Shown here one piece after another: positions 31,558-40,904 of a DNA stretch of 64,000 nt. This DNA is from Symbiodinium natans (taxonomy: Eukaryota > Sar > Dinophyceae > Suessiales > Symbiodiniaceae). The stretch spans positions 364,392 through 428,391 of the forward strand of contig CAJNDS010000280.1 of the NCBI GenBank assembly GCA_905221605.1, written 5' to 3'. The position numbers were made by a program, and so were the translations under genes. The notes under the pieces were generated by a model. The model did not search any database. It worked only from the letters and a program-made list of their open reading frames with translations, and was not told the origin of the DNA. Positions within the stretch are counted from its first letter, which is position 1. Every line of letters begins with the position of its first letter.

Positions 31558-31972
31558 AGTTCCTGAACTCAGGCTCCAGCCTGCAGTCTCTCCACAACGT
31601 CTTCTGGCGAAAATTCTCTCACCAACACCAGATGGTCCAGGCTCCTGAAGAACCTTAGTTCTACTCTACCAAGCACCGTATTCCTCCAAGATCGGTCACA
31701 ACCAATCCAGTTCCAGACAAACCACCTTGCCCGGGCTCCAAAGTGCCTCAACAGCCGCTGAACCAACTGCTTCCAAGCCTGATGAGTCCGGATCCGCCTC
31801 CTCACAGGATAGGCTTCCCGGTACTCACTTACACGGTCCGAGTACAAGAGATTCCGGTCCACTGGCAGTCTGGGTCCAAACCCAAACTTGCCTCCAGGCA
31901 CTCACAGAATCCTGACAGACAACCAAAGACCATACACGGGCTCGTACTACAAGGCACAAGCTCCGCTGCCAC

Positions 31973-32008
31973 GTGAAAAACCGAAGGTCCCTCTGGACCT
32001 TTTCCAAA
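31973..32008 (+). repeat. Short direct repeat beside the copia element (right), with hairpin
   Basis: This matches 19612-19652. It contains a perfect 7 bp stem, AAGGTCC-CTCT-GGACCTT. In the left copy the stem is imperfect (AAAGTCC-CTCT-GGTACCTTT). A terminator-like or element-end role is possible. Confidence 0.55.
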
Positions 32009-32009
32009 A

Positions 32010-32290
32010 TACACTCGAGTAACAATATAATCGCAAAACAGTTTCGCCACATAACAAGATAAAGAATATAACAATATTTCAACAAAACAATATCAAAATA
32101 GAACATTCTAGAAATCTAATATTCTAATCAGAAATCTTAAAATCATAAACTCTGTACATACAGCCGCACATACAAACACAAAACCATATGACCATAGAAT
32201 CAGAAAAACAACAACTATATGCTCATGTGTTCATAAAAATATTTCCGTGTTTCTTGAGTCTTGTGTGCTTTTGAACAGTCCATCTGCCAA
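32010..32290. other. AT-rich spacer
   Basis: This stretch is much richer in A and T than its surroundings (AACAATATTTC, ATCTAATATTCTAATC) and holds no coding signal. It lies between the copia leader side and the inverted repeat arm. It could be the promoter side of a 5' LTR, but no paired copy was found near 20 kb. Confidence 0.45.
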
Positions 32291-32319
32291 GTGTCTAAAT
32301 AAAGTCCCCAAATGTGGAA

Positions 32320-32465
32320 GATTGTGGTGATCAGTGATGTTTTTGTCATGTTTTGGATCAGCTTGTTTAGGTTTGTTGCTTCGGAGGGAATTGGAAATCC
32401 GTGTGATCCCATCCTCGATGGTTTATGCCTCGTTTTGCCCAATACGCTATTTAAAGTGAGTGTGC
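32320..32465. repeat. Right arm of an inverted repeat spanning the copia element
   Basis: This is the inverse partner of 19800-19995, 12.5 kb away and outside both ends of the copia reading frame. It may be an unrelated repeat that inserted twice in opposite orientations, or one copia LTR may have been inverted. Confidence 0.85.
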
Positions 32466-32499
32466 AACTTTGATGTTTGAGCTAAGCAGAAGAGCTGAG

Positions 32500-32835
32500 T
32501 AGGCAGGCGTTGAGGGTTGTGCACCGGGGTCTTGTCCTGATGTTTGAATTGAGTAGAAGCCAGATGACACGCAGGTCCAGAGTGGAATCTTGCATGAGGA
32601 GGACTGACGGACACGGAATGCTCTTCGCAGCCCGGGAGCGTGCAAGGGGAATCTGACTGTTTTGTGTTTTCGTTTTGCTTGTGCGGAAGGCATAGTCCGG
32701 GATTGGCTCCGAGAGTTGTGCACAGGGGTTGTGAGCTGAGCACAAATGACTTGACGCTTCTGGTGGAGAGTGGATTCTTGCAAGGAATTGGCGGACACCT
32801 CTGTTGGCACTGATGTGTGTGGAAGACCGACATAG
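32500..32835. repeat. Two-unit degenerate repeat of about 210 bp
   Basis: GTTGTGCACCGGGG ... GAGTGGAATCTTGCA ... GGCGGACAC-like words at 32514-32615 recur, altered, at 32715-32800 (GTTGTGCACAGGGG, GAGTGGATTCTTGCA, GGCGGACAC). No gene is seen. Confidence 0.6.
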
Positions 32836-33039
32836 TCAGTTTAGCTGGGGCGGCGCATCAGGTAAGAAGAAGTCCACACGACCGGCTTGTATTTTCTGAG
32901 ACACCTTGTCTTACTTAACTACCTTTGCAACCTTCTTGTTTTCTGAGCAAGGTTTTCTGAGTTTGTAAGCTACTTTTTATGATTTTCCAAGTTTTATGTC
33001 ATGAACTTTTGCGTTTGAGCCACAATCCTAAACCGAATC

Positions 33040-34030
33040 TGCAGATTCAGCGTACAGCGCAAAGGTGATAATTCTCCGTTTTTCGCCACTGGTGAGGGGT
33101 GTTTGAGACACTTTCGTCACGTTTTGAGCTTTGAGCCGCAATCCTAAACCCAATTTGCAGGTTTCCAAAACCTCATAAAAATCGAGCGCGCCGCATAAAA
33201 ACGGACACACGAGCAAGCATATGGAAAACATGGGCAAAATAATCGCCATTTCACTTCTTGGAGCCAAGGCTTCTGACACGGAGTTTAGGCCTTTCAGAGA
33301 CGGCGTCTCACCTTTTGGGGTTTAGGATGCAGCGCGCAGCGCAAACGTGATAATTCTCCGTTTTTCGCAACCAGTGAGGGGCGTTTGAGACAATTTCGTC
33401 ACGTTTTGAGCTTTGAGCCGCGATCCTAAACCCAATTGGCAGGTTTCCAAAACCTCATAAAAATCGAGCGCGCCGCATAAATACGGACACACGAGCAAGC
33501 ATATGGAAAACATGGGCAAAATCGCCATTTCACTTCTTGGAGCCAAGGCTTCTTACATGGAGTTTAAGGCCTTTCAGAGACGGCGTCTCACCTTTTGGGG
33601 TTTAGGATGCAGCGCGCAGCGCAAACGTGATAATTCTCCGTTTTTCGCAACCAGTGAGGGGCGTTTGAGACAATTTCGTCACGTTTTGAGCTTGAGCCGC
33701 AATCCTAAACCCAATTTGCAGGTTTCCAAAACCTCATAAAAATCGAGCGCCCCGCATAAATACGGACACACGAGCAAGCATATGGAAAACATGGGCAAAA
33801 TCGCCATTTCACTTCTTGGAGCCAAGGCTTCTTACATGGAGTTTAGGCCTTTCAGAGACGGCGTCTCACCTTTTGGGGTTTAGGATGCAGCGCGCAGCGC
33901 AAACGTGATAATTCTCCGTTTTTCGCAACCAGTGAGGGGCGTTTGAGACCATTTCGTCACTTTTTGAGCTTTCTAAACCCAGTTTCCAAAACCTCATGGA
34001 AATCGAGCGTGCCGCACAAATACGGACAAG
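33040..34030. repeat. 280 bp satellite, three and a half units
   Basis: The word GTGATAATTCTCCG begins units at 33065, 33347, 33627 and 33905 (periods 282, 280, 278). Each unit continues with TTTTTCGC, AGTGAGGGGCGTTTGAGA, TTTCGTCACGTTTTGAGC, CCTCATAAAAATCGAGCG, CATATGGAAAACATGGGC, TTCACTTCTTGGAGCC and GACGGCGTCTCACC. Units 2 and 3 are most alike. Unit 4 decays after ~100 bp. Short frames inside are repeated by chance. Confidence 0.92.
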
Positions 34031-35268
34031 GTAGCGCAGAAAATCAAGAAATACAGCTCATAAAAAAAGGAAAACGGTAGCTCAGATTAAGGTGTCTCAG
34101 AAAAACCGCTCCAAAACACAATCGATGAGCAGTTCCATTCTGAGGTTTGCAACACCTTAAGTGTCGCTTCTCATATGTTCTCAGAGAATCAAGCAGTTTA
34201 CGGTTTCACTGCACACGGAAGCCTGTCATGCCATGAGATTTCCCTCGTGCCCGTCCTTGTTCTTTTTCTCCATTCATGCCCAAGCAGTGGTCTCGTCCAT
34301 GTTTGGCGCATTCTTGCCCAAACTGTGGTATCGTCCATGTTTCCATTGCAGCACCCGCGTTTTCGGGGCCCTTTGTGAGTGGGCGGCAAGCCGCTGGTAC
34401 AGGTAGTTTTTAGATTCTTCAAATCCTTTCACTGGGGCGTTGAAGAGAAGGCCTATTGGGTCAAGCTTGAAGCTCTGACATGACTAGAGAGGCCTTGTCG
34501 ACCACGTGTGAAGCCTTCACATGAGTGGAGTCACCTTCGTAGGCCAAACAGCCACGCGGCCGGACCGGAGACCACTAGAATCTTCAATTTGGCAGTGTGT
34601 TTGCCAGGAAACAGATGGTCCTGCAAATGCGCTTTTTGGAATAATAATTCTATCCTCCCACCACGGTTTTGCAGGACCGCCCTCCCCACATTGCAGTCTG
34701 GCGTTCAGCTCGGTCCTGCGTGGTCCTTTGAGCCCCTTTTGCCCCTGGCAAGGTGCTCAGAGAAGGGTCCTGCTGCGTTCCTGGTGGGTTCTGTGGTACG
34801 ATCAGTACTGCGTGTCACGGGAAGTGTCAGCGTGTTGCTTTGGCTTACTTGTTTATTCAGCCGATAGTTTATCAAAGTCCCGCCCGCTCCGGGTGAACTG
34901 ATGGTGCAGCGGAGCTGCTGCGGAGGAGGAGCTGTTGCACCCATGTGTGCTTTTCTCCAATTGGAGTCCTTGAAGCAGCGGCCTGGGGTCGAGTGACGAT
35001 AGGCAGGCTGGGCCCTGCCCACAATGGTGCTACTTGCTGCCAAAAGTGTGTCCGCGTGTGATGGCTGAAGTAGAGCTTATTCAGCGCAGCCCACATGAGC
35101 AGCCCCGCCCTCACTGCTCAGAGCCCCCGCTGCCCCAAGAGGCCGCAGCGCAGTCCTAAACCTCACCGCTCTCACCGCCGAACGTTACAAGCAACAATTC
35201 CTTTGCACTGTCAACGTGCAACCAGCAAAATTAGTAATTCAGGCTTTGCATTTTGCAAGCCTTGAGCC
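34031..35268. other. Spacer upstream of the Rep-like gene
   Basis: A two-unit repeat (GTCCATGTTTGGC and TCGTCCATGTTTCC with GCCCAA upstream) lies at 34275-34345. Small open frames of up to 126 codons are unrecognised. No TATA or other promoter feature is clear. The Rep ATG follows GCATTTTGCAAGCC. Confidence 0.4.
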
Positions 35269-36735
35269 ATGGAGCCCAACAAGAGGCGACGGCTGTGTGG
35301 CAAGCAAGCTCCGATTGAAGGCCTCAACACAAGGGACACCCGAAACGCATTACAGACTTTCATCCGGGACAGGTGGGTAGCGCAACAAATGACAGCTCGG
35401 AATCTGCGTGGACATGAGCAACGGCAGCGGCTGAGGGTGGAATTCAGCAGCAAACCGGACAAAAGCGCCGTTTTGGAAGGTATGCGAGACCAGGTCCCGC
35501 AGAACTTGCGGCGAGCAGCGGCCCGCTCCCTCCTGGCAAGCTGGACGATAGAAACACCCATCGTCCAGGAACCCGTGTTGTTGTCATATCGTGGATGCGG
35601 CACCATGTTTCGCTACAGTGGGTCTTGGTCGAAGATTGAGGATGCTTCTATCACCTTGCTTTTGACGGACCAGAAGCCATCAATTGATGAGGTCTGCCAT
35701 TTGCTACGTGCAAATGCAGAGGTCCTGCGTTTGTGGTCTGACTTTCAGGACTTTGTGAAGGACTTGCAGCGTCGCTTTCACTTGGATCGTGCCACAGCTG
35801 CCTTGGAGCTCCACAGCCAGGTGAGTCTTGAGCGGAAGCAGGCGGCTGTGCACTTGCATCTGATGCGGGACAGCAGAAAAAGTGTGTCCATGGGCAAAGG
35901 TGATGTCGTCTTTCGTGGGGCGCCGCCCCACATGTCTGTGGACTGTGCGCAGGCTCGCGGGAGATCCTGTCGCAAGGCCTGGGATCAGGGACACTACGAT
36001 CTGCAATGCCCCAAGATCGGTGCAATTTACATGACAACCACGGCCGCGTGCTACACATGCTTTGGGGTGTCGCCCGAATGGGTGACTTCTCTGTGGCAAA
36101 GCTGCAAGATCACCAAAGAGACGGCCGAGAAAGAATATGTGAAGTGCAAAAAACACGTCCGGGCGTACCTGGAGAATGTGAAATTTCACACCCAGTGTGT
36201 TCGTGCCGATGCTGTGGCTGAACGACAGGCAGCTGCCTTACGTGACTTGCAGCCCTTCATGAGAGACCCCATTCGAATACAGCAGGTGGAGTCCGATTTT
36301 CTGCCACAATTCAGACGGCCAATGTTTCGGCGCAAGTTTCTTGTCTTGACAGGCCCTACAAGATTGGGAAAGACTATTTATGGCCGTGGCTTGTTTGGGC
36401 ATGATGCCACTATGGAGCTCAACTGCTCCGGCGTCCTTCATCCGGACTTGCGTGAGTACGACCCACTTCGCCACAAAGCAATCCTTTTCGACGAGGCCTG
36501 CTGCCAGATGGTTTTGGCCCACAGAAAGCTTTTCCAGGGCCCTGTCGAGGAAGTCAGTTTGGCCCATAGCTCCACGAACATGTACAGCTACTCGGTCTTC
36601 GTGTATGGTGTGGCCATGCTGATTACCTCTAACTCCTGGCGCACAGAGCTGCAAGATTGCAGTCCGGAAGACCAGGAATGGCTTCGTGGAAATTCGATAT
36701 GCATCGATTGCGATGTGCCTCTGTACAAGCCGTGA
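35269..36735 (+). CDS. Rep-like protein: HUH endonuclease plus SF3 helicase
   Basis: The protein is 488 residues with an ATG start. The N-terminal region carries a motif I-like strand (ASITLLLTD at 126-134), an HLH motif II at 195-197 (VHLHLMRD) and a candidate motif III tyrosine at 290 (EYVKCKKH) or 300. The C-terminal region is a clear SF3 helicase: Walker A GPTRLGKT at 362-369, Walker B AILFDEA at 404-410, a B' segment around 420-445 (LFQGPVEEVSLAHSSTN) and motif C LITSN with N455. This is the architecture of Rep from CRESS-DNA viruses and related plasmids, which nicks an origin hairpin and unwinds DNA during rolling-circle replication. In a nuclear alveolate context it is an integrated or transposon-borne Rep. 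The frame is intact. The HUH part is divergent, so that half is less certain. Stem-loops and a DDE transposase lie downstream. Confidence 0.75.
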   Translation: MEPNKRRRLCGKQAPIEGLNTRDTRNALQTFIRDRWVAQQMTARNLRGHEQRQRLRVEFSSKPDKSAVLEGMRDQVPQNLRRAAARSLLASWTIETPIVQEPVLLSYRGCGTMFRYSGSWSKIEDASITLLLTDQKPSIDEVCHLLRANAEVLRLWSDFQDFVKDLQRRFHLDRATAALELHSQVSLERKQAAVHLHLMRDSRKSVSMGKGDVVFRGAPPHMSVDCAQARGRSCRKAWDQGHYDLQCPKIGAIYMTTTAACYTCFGVSPEWVTSLWQSCKITKETAEKEYVKCKKHVRAYLENVKFHTQCVRADAVAERQAAALRDLQPFMRDPIRIQQVESDFLPQFRRPMFRRKFLVLTGPTRLGKTIYGRGLFGHDATMELNCSGVLHPDLREYDPLRHKAILFDEACCQMVLAHRKLFQGPVEEVSLAHSSTNMYSYSVFVYGVAMLITSNSWRTELQDCSPEDQEWLRGNSICIDCDVPLYKP

Positions 36736-36885
36736 GCGTGCAAAAAGTCGCTTTTGCCCGACCGCAGGGCGGGACCCCTGCCCTGAAAGCCTCAAGATCA
36801 TGTCTTCTGTTTTCAGTTTGGGTGGCACCGTTCTGCGACCAAGCGTGTTTCGGGTCAGGCTGCCCTCAGAAGCTGCAACTCACAC

Positions 36886-36905
36886 CTTCTGCTTACCTGC
36901 AGAAG
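36886..36905. repeat. Stem-loop 1 downstream of Rep
   Basis: CTTCTGC-TTACCT-GCAGAAG gives a perfect 7 bp stem with a 6 nt loop. It is the first of three related hairpins in 700 bp. Confidence 0.7.
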
Positions 36906-37070
36906 ACTTCCTGAAAGTGTCTGGTCTGTATCGGCGCAGAAGGAACACCAAAGTGGCCAGTCTGTGTCAGCACTGGAGGAAAGCCCCTCAGATTTTTCGT
37001 GGGAAGCAAAGACCGCGGGGAGGCCACGCTGCAACCAAGATTTTTTGGGGGAGGCTGAGAAGCTGCCCCT

Positions 37071-37098
37071 AAGGCTTCTGCCTATGTGCAGAAGCCTT
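37071..37098. repeat. Stem-loop 2 downstream of Rep
   Basis: AAGGCTTCTGC pairs perfectly with GCAGAAGCCTT (11 bp) around the loop CTATGT. It is the strongest of the three hairpins. Confidence 0.75.
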
Positions 37099-37419
37099 GC
37101 TGAAAGTATCCGGTCTGTGTCGGCACGGAATGAACACCAAAGTAGCCGGTCGGTGCAAATGAACCTGGCAGGCGTAGTCGGTCTATATCGACCCCTGGAT
37201 TTTGCCTGAAAGCCGCGAAAGTACGCGGTTGTGTTTGGTGAGCAAGGAAAAACTCCGAGGAGGGGGCTGGACGCGTGCCCGCGCGTGGGGGACCGCGCTG
37301 CCGTTATTCTTTTGGGTGAGGCTGCAGCCTCAGAATTGTGGGTCTGGTGGGAAGCAGAGATTTCGGCTGCTGTGTTGTTCCATGAAGAGTGTTTCACCCG
37401 TCACTACGAGCGAATCGGC

Positions 37420-37475
37420 TTGGAGACAGACTCACTGTGCTGCTGATGCGGTAAACGAGCTAGCTTCAAAAAAAA
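37420..37475 (+). mobile_element. Retroposon 3' tail, weak copy 3
   Basis: CACTGTGCTGCTGATG, GTAAACGAG and then A(9) resemble the tails ending at 6797 and 45085 (ACTGNGCTNCTGATGTAG, TAAAGAGG, A run). Only about 45 bp is recognisable. Confidence 0.45.
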
Positions 37476-37586
37476 AGGGAAGCAAAGATTCCGGGGAGGC
37501 TGTGCTGCAGCCTCAGAATTGTCGGTCAGGTGGGAAGCAAAGATGCCGAAGAGGGCGTGCTGCAGCCAAGGATTTGTTGTTCTCTG

Positions 37587-37606
37587 TTTCTGCCTATCCG
37601 CAGAAG
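37587..37606. repeat. Stem-loop 3 downstream of Rep
   Basis: TTCTGC-CTATCC-GCAGAA gives a 6 bp stem, extendable by a G-T pair. The loop starts CTAT as in stem-loop 2. Confidence 0.6.
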
Positions 37607-37947
37607 CTTGACTGAAGGAAACCTGTCTGTGTCGGCGCAGAAGGAGTCGTGGGAACTGCCAGCTGGAGGCTCAAAATGTGTACATGTCGGTCTACATTCG
37701 GACTTGGGCAATCTTGCCAATGCAATCTTGCTCGACTCGAAGGTCCTGAAAGTAGATGCCCGAAACTGGCAGAAAACCCGAGGCCGTATGTGGTGACCTC
37801 CACAGTTAGTTTTGAAGTGGCCATCGTTCACACATGGACCCCTGCGCAGCTCTCGAAGAGACCAAAGCGCAGGCCTGTCTGGGCGCATCGTCTTGCTACT
37901 TCTGCGCTTGAGTTGAGTCATGTTGTCCTGGTGTTTAGGTTCGCAGC

Positions 37948-39734
37948 TTGACTAAGCAGATCAACGTGCTGGCCCGTTCAAGTCGCAAAGCGAAACGACG
38001 GGAACTTGACGGGGGCTTGTCTCCTGCGCAGTGCGTGAGTTTGCTGGCTGTCTACATCTTGTCCGGCTTCAACGTTGCATTGGCAATTGAATTTTGCAGG
38101 CAGAAGAGGCATGCCTGTACATGGACTGATGAGGACACTCAAGCGTTCGTGGAGAACCTGTACTTACAGCAGAGTGTCGAGGATCTGGTTCGCATCGAGA
38201 CGGAGCAAAGCAAGCGCCGCCTGATGGCAGTGCGGTTCATAGCAAGTTGGGAGTGCCACAACTTTGCAATCCACCCCAACAAGCAAGGGGCTGCGCCGTC
38301 AACGGCTCTTGTTGCCAGGAACTATGTCTTGCGTGCTGCCCAGCTGGCTGCGGAGGCAGTGCCCCTCTGCCTGCAGCGTTGTGTTGAGCAGGGACCTGCT
38401 GCGCTTCCTGCAGCAAGGCGGGGCCTGCGCAAATGGTCCCGGCGTTTTCGACGTCGCTGGGGCTTTCGCTGGGGGGCGTTGGAGGCTACAGATTGCTCGT
38501 CGGTGCAAGAAACGGTGGACAAGGTCCTGGCCTGGTGGTAGGACTGGTAGGACGTAAGTTACCCACACTCACGGAAGATCCTTCTGTCCTGCTACAGTCC
38601 AAGTAGCTCAAGGCAAGATGATGTGAAACTTCGGGTCCAGGATTTGCCGTCAAGAGAGAGCATGTACATACTTGGAGAGCCAGGAGTCCTCCGAAACCCT
38701 TCAGGTTGCACCCGGGAGGGTTTTTTTGCTGTTCTTTTGGTCATTCTTTTGGGGCCTGTTTGTGGGTGCCTCTTTCGGGCCCCTTTTCGGGCCACTTTTT
38801 GGGTACCCTTTTGGTTCCTTGTACTCACAGTGACTGACCCCGCACCCCGGACTGCTTTTGGAGCCCCTGAAACAGGGCCCGCTTTTCCTTGCGTTTTTTG
38901 GGTACCGAGAGGCGTGTTGTGGTAGAAGCTCCTGCTGCTTGTTGTCCTCTGTGAAGTACTCAGGTGAGCCTTTTTTGGCGCCACGCCGACTGGCTGACGT
39001 CACGCGTAGCGACGGACCGTGTCCCAGTCTACCTCAACCTGGATGAGACCAGCGTCGCCTACTCTTTCTATGCAGCGCGTGGCTGGATCTCGAAGAAGGT
39101 GCGGCGGCCGAGAGCCAGGGTTCCAGCCGCGCGTCGTCGAGGGTCCATCACGCACGTGGCGCTCATTAGCAGCGTCATTGCTCTGCAGCCACACCTCCCC
39201 CAGATCTTGATCTGTGGTCGCAGGTCTGTGAGCAAGTCCGTGCTTGCCCGTTTTCAATCGATTGCGCCAAAGAATAATGTGGTCATTTTCCATCAGGCGA
39301 GTAGTTGGAACACCGCGAGCATCATGTGCGAGATACTCCGCCTGGTGGGAGCAGTGTTGCGGGCAAAGTTTCCGTCCTACCAAGGCATCCTGCTGCTTGA
39401 CACTGCTCCAATGCATGTTGCCCCTGCCGTTGTTCGAGTGGCGCGACTGCAGCAGCTCTGGCTGCTGCCGGTGCCTCCGTCCACAACACAATACGTTCAG
39501 CCGCTCGATGTGAGTGTCTTCAGCCAATACAAGGGCTTCCTGCAGTCTCGCAGCCGCGATGTTCGCATCGAACGAGGCGGTGTTGACGTAGAAGACTGGC
39601 TAAGACTTGTTTTTGCCGCGTGCGATGCTTTTCTGAATAACAAAGCTTGGTACAAAGCCTTTGCTTTGGTAGGCGTACCTGCGGACAGCCAACAAGGCTT
39701 GAACGCGGAACTTGGACATGTGTTTCCAAGCTAA
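37948..39734 (+). CDS. Pogo-type DDE transposase gene with probable intron
   Basis: Exon-like part 1 (37948-38541) encodes ~197 residues with a basic segment RRGLRKWSRRFRRRWGFRWG, typical of the HTH/DNA-binding end of pogo/CENP-B-type transposases. Part 2 (about 38965-39734) encodes the DDE_1-type catalytic core: D27 in YLNLDETS, D146 in LLLDTAP and D182 in QPLDVS (numbered from 38964), with VPPSTTQYVQPLD matching the conserved PPNTT..QPLD block of this superfamily. The D146-D182 spacing of 36 fits pogo-like enzymes. Between the parts lie ~420 bp with stops and low-complexity T/G-rich sequence, best explained as an intron, although the exact splice sites are unclear. The start of part 1 is a non-ATG codon, so the true 5' end may be upstream. 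The enzyme would cut and paste an element; it shares orientation with the Rep gene. Confidence 0.75.
38542..38964 (+). other. Probable intron in the transposase gene
   Basis: Both flanking frames are protein-like; this segment is not. A GTAAGT occurs at 38553 and an AG ends ACTCAG at 38961, so near-canonical sites exist. However, the upstream frame has a stop at 38541, 12 bp before GTAAGT, so the real donor must lie slightly upstream and may be non-canonical, as is common in dinoflagellates. The interior (38718-38820) repeats CTTTT, GGGCC and TTTTGG. Confidence 0.45.
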
Positions 39735-39839
39735 CGCCAGGAGAATTCGCAAGGTTGTTGCCCAAGCGGTGCAAGATTGCGTTTGATGACTGGATTGGGG
39801 CGCCTGAAGGGCATCCCCCGTTTCTGGCTTGAGAGCAAA

Positions 39840-40000
39840 ACCTTAACTGTAGGTGCAGGCTGAGGGCTGGCAGCGGCCTCCTGCACGTTAGCCTCCTCTG
39901 GACGCAGCTCCCTGGCCTTTCTCGGCGTGCCACACGGAGTGCGCGACGCGTCCCTTCTGGGGGCGGCCGACAGGCCAGTCAACGAGAGCACAGCCGGGAG
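39840..40000 (-). pseudogene. Fragment similar to the helicase linker
   Basis: On minus the stretch reads RRDASRTPCGTPRKARELR. This resembles KRDVSRTPCGTPTRERGPLR in the proline-rich linker of the helicase at 7330-12528. Surrounding residues do not align clearly. It may be a third, highly decayed helicase copy in inverse orientation to the one at 40.9-44 kb. Confidence 0.4.
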
Positions 40001-40411
40001 GAACCGCCACCTGAGCTGAAAAGTAGCAAAGACTCCCAGCAGATCTGGTGGCAAGCAAATTGGGCAGAGTGCACACAGAGCAGGGAAAAGATCACGGGTC
40101 AGCTGAAGACGTCTCTCTCGGAGGAAAACACCACACAACTTGTGGCACTCACCAGGGTAAGATTGGCAACAAGCCCAGTAAACCCAATCGGTTGCGAGGA
40201 GCCTCACGTGCAGACCAGAGAGCCGGTATTGGGCGTTGCAAAATAGACAAGGTGCGAGGCCACAAGCTACCTTGACGCTCCAGCATTGGAGGGTGAGGAG
40301 GACAATTTGGGCTGGCCAATGAAGTTCATGGGCTTTTCTCCCGCCCAGCAGCAGCACATTCTGAGCTGCACCCATGAAATGGTGCGCGCAGACGGAAGAG
40401 GCGGAGGCTAG

Positions 40412-40723
40412 CTAGGGTAATTCTCCAACTGCAAAGACGTTATAGGTACATTCGTCAAGTGGTGTAACACAGAAGAAGGCCTCAGCAAGCTCCCCAGTGG
40501 GAACCGCGAAGAAAGGCTTTCCCTGCAAACCTCCTAGAAGTAGTTGGAGCCATTGGGAGTTGACCGCTGCAAGGCAAACCACCGACTGGATGGCCAGTTG
40601 ACTCCAAGTAATCAAGCGCCACGGACAAATCACTCCGCTTGGAACTGTGCAAACAGCAATTCCTTGTCGATTGAAGAGTGCGAGCGCACTCAAGCTGTCT
40701 GGGGTTGCTTTCAAGGTCGTCAA
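40412..40723 (-). CDS. Short unknown ORF
   Basis: This 103-residue frame looks protein-like (GIAVCTVPSGVICPWRLITWSQLAIQSVVCLAAVNSQWLQLLLGG), but the family is unknown. It may be an exon or remnant. It lies just upstream of the truncated helicase copy, on the opposite strand. Confidence 0.3.
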   Translation of the reverse strand: MTTLKATPDSLSALALFNRQGIAVCTVPSGVICPWRLITWSQLAIQSVVCLAAVNSQWLQLLLGGLQGKPFFAVPTGELAEAFFCVTPLDECTYNVFAVGELP

Positions 40724-40904
40724 GCTGTTCGCGCGAATCCAACATAGGGTAGGGGGCTAATTGTCCAGCACCAATTCCCTTGTCGTCGTTGCTGCGCCTG
40801 CTAGCCAAATGGCACCCCATCATCAAAAGGAGGTCTACGACGGCATCAATTAAGGAAAGCCAAAAGCGGCGTGGTCAAGTTTGCGAATTCGCAAGTCACC
40901 AAGA

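Larger units (their letters stand above)
36736..37947. other. Repeat-bearing spacer between Rep and transposase
   Basis: Three degenerate units carry CTTCTGC..GCAGAAG, then CTGAAAGTGTCTGGTCTGT, GTCGGCGCAGAAGGA and ACACCAAAGT. They start near 36884, 37071 and 37583. Two further pieces (GAGGCTGCAGCCTCAGAATTG at 37317, again near 37496) repeat as well. No gene is seen. Confidence 0.6.
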
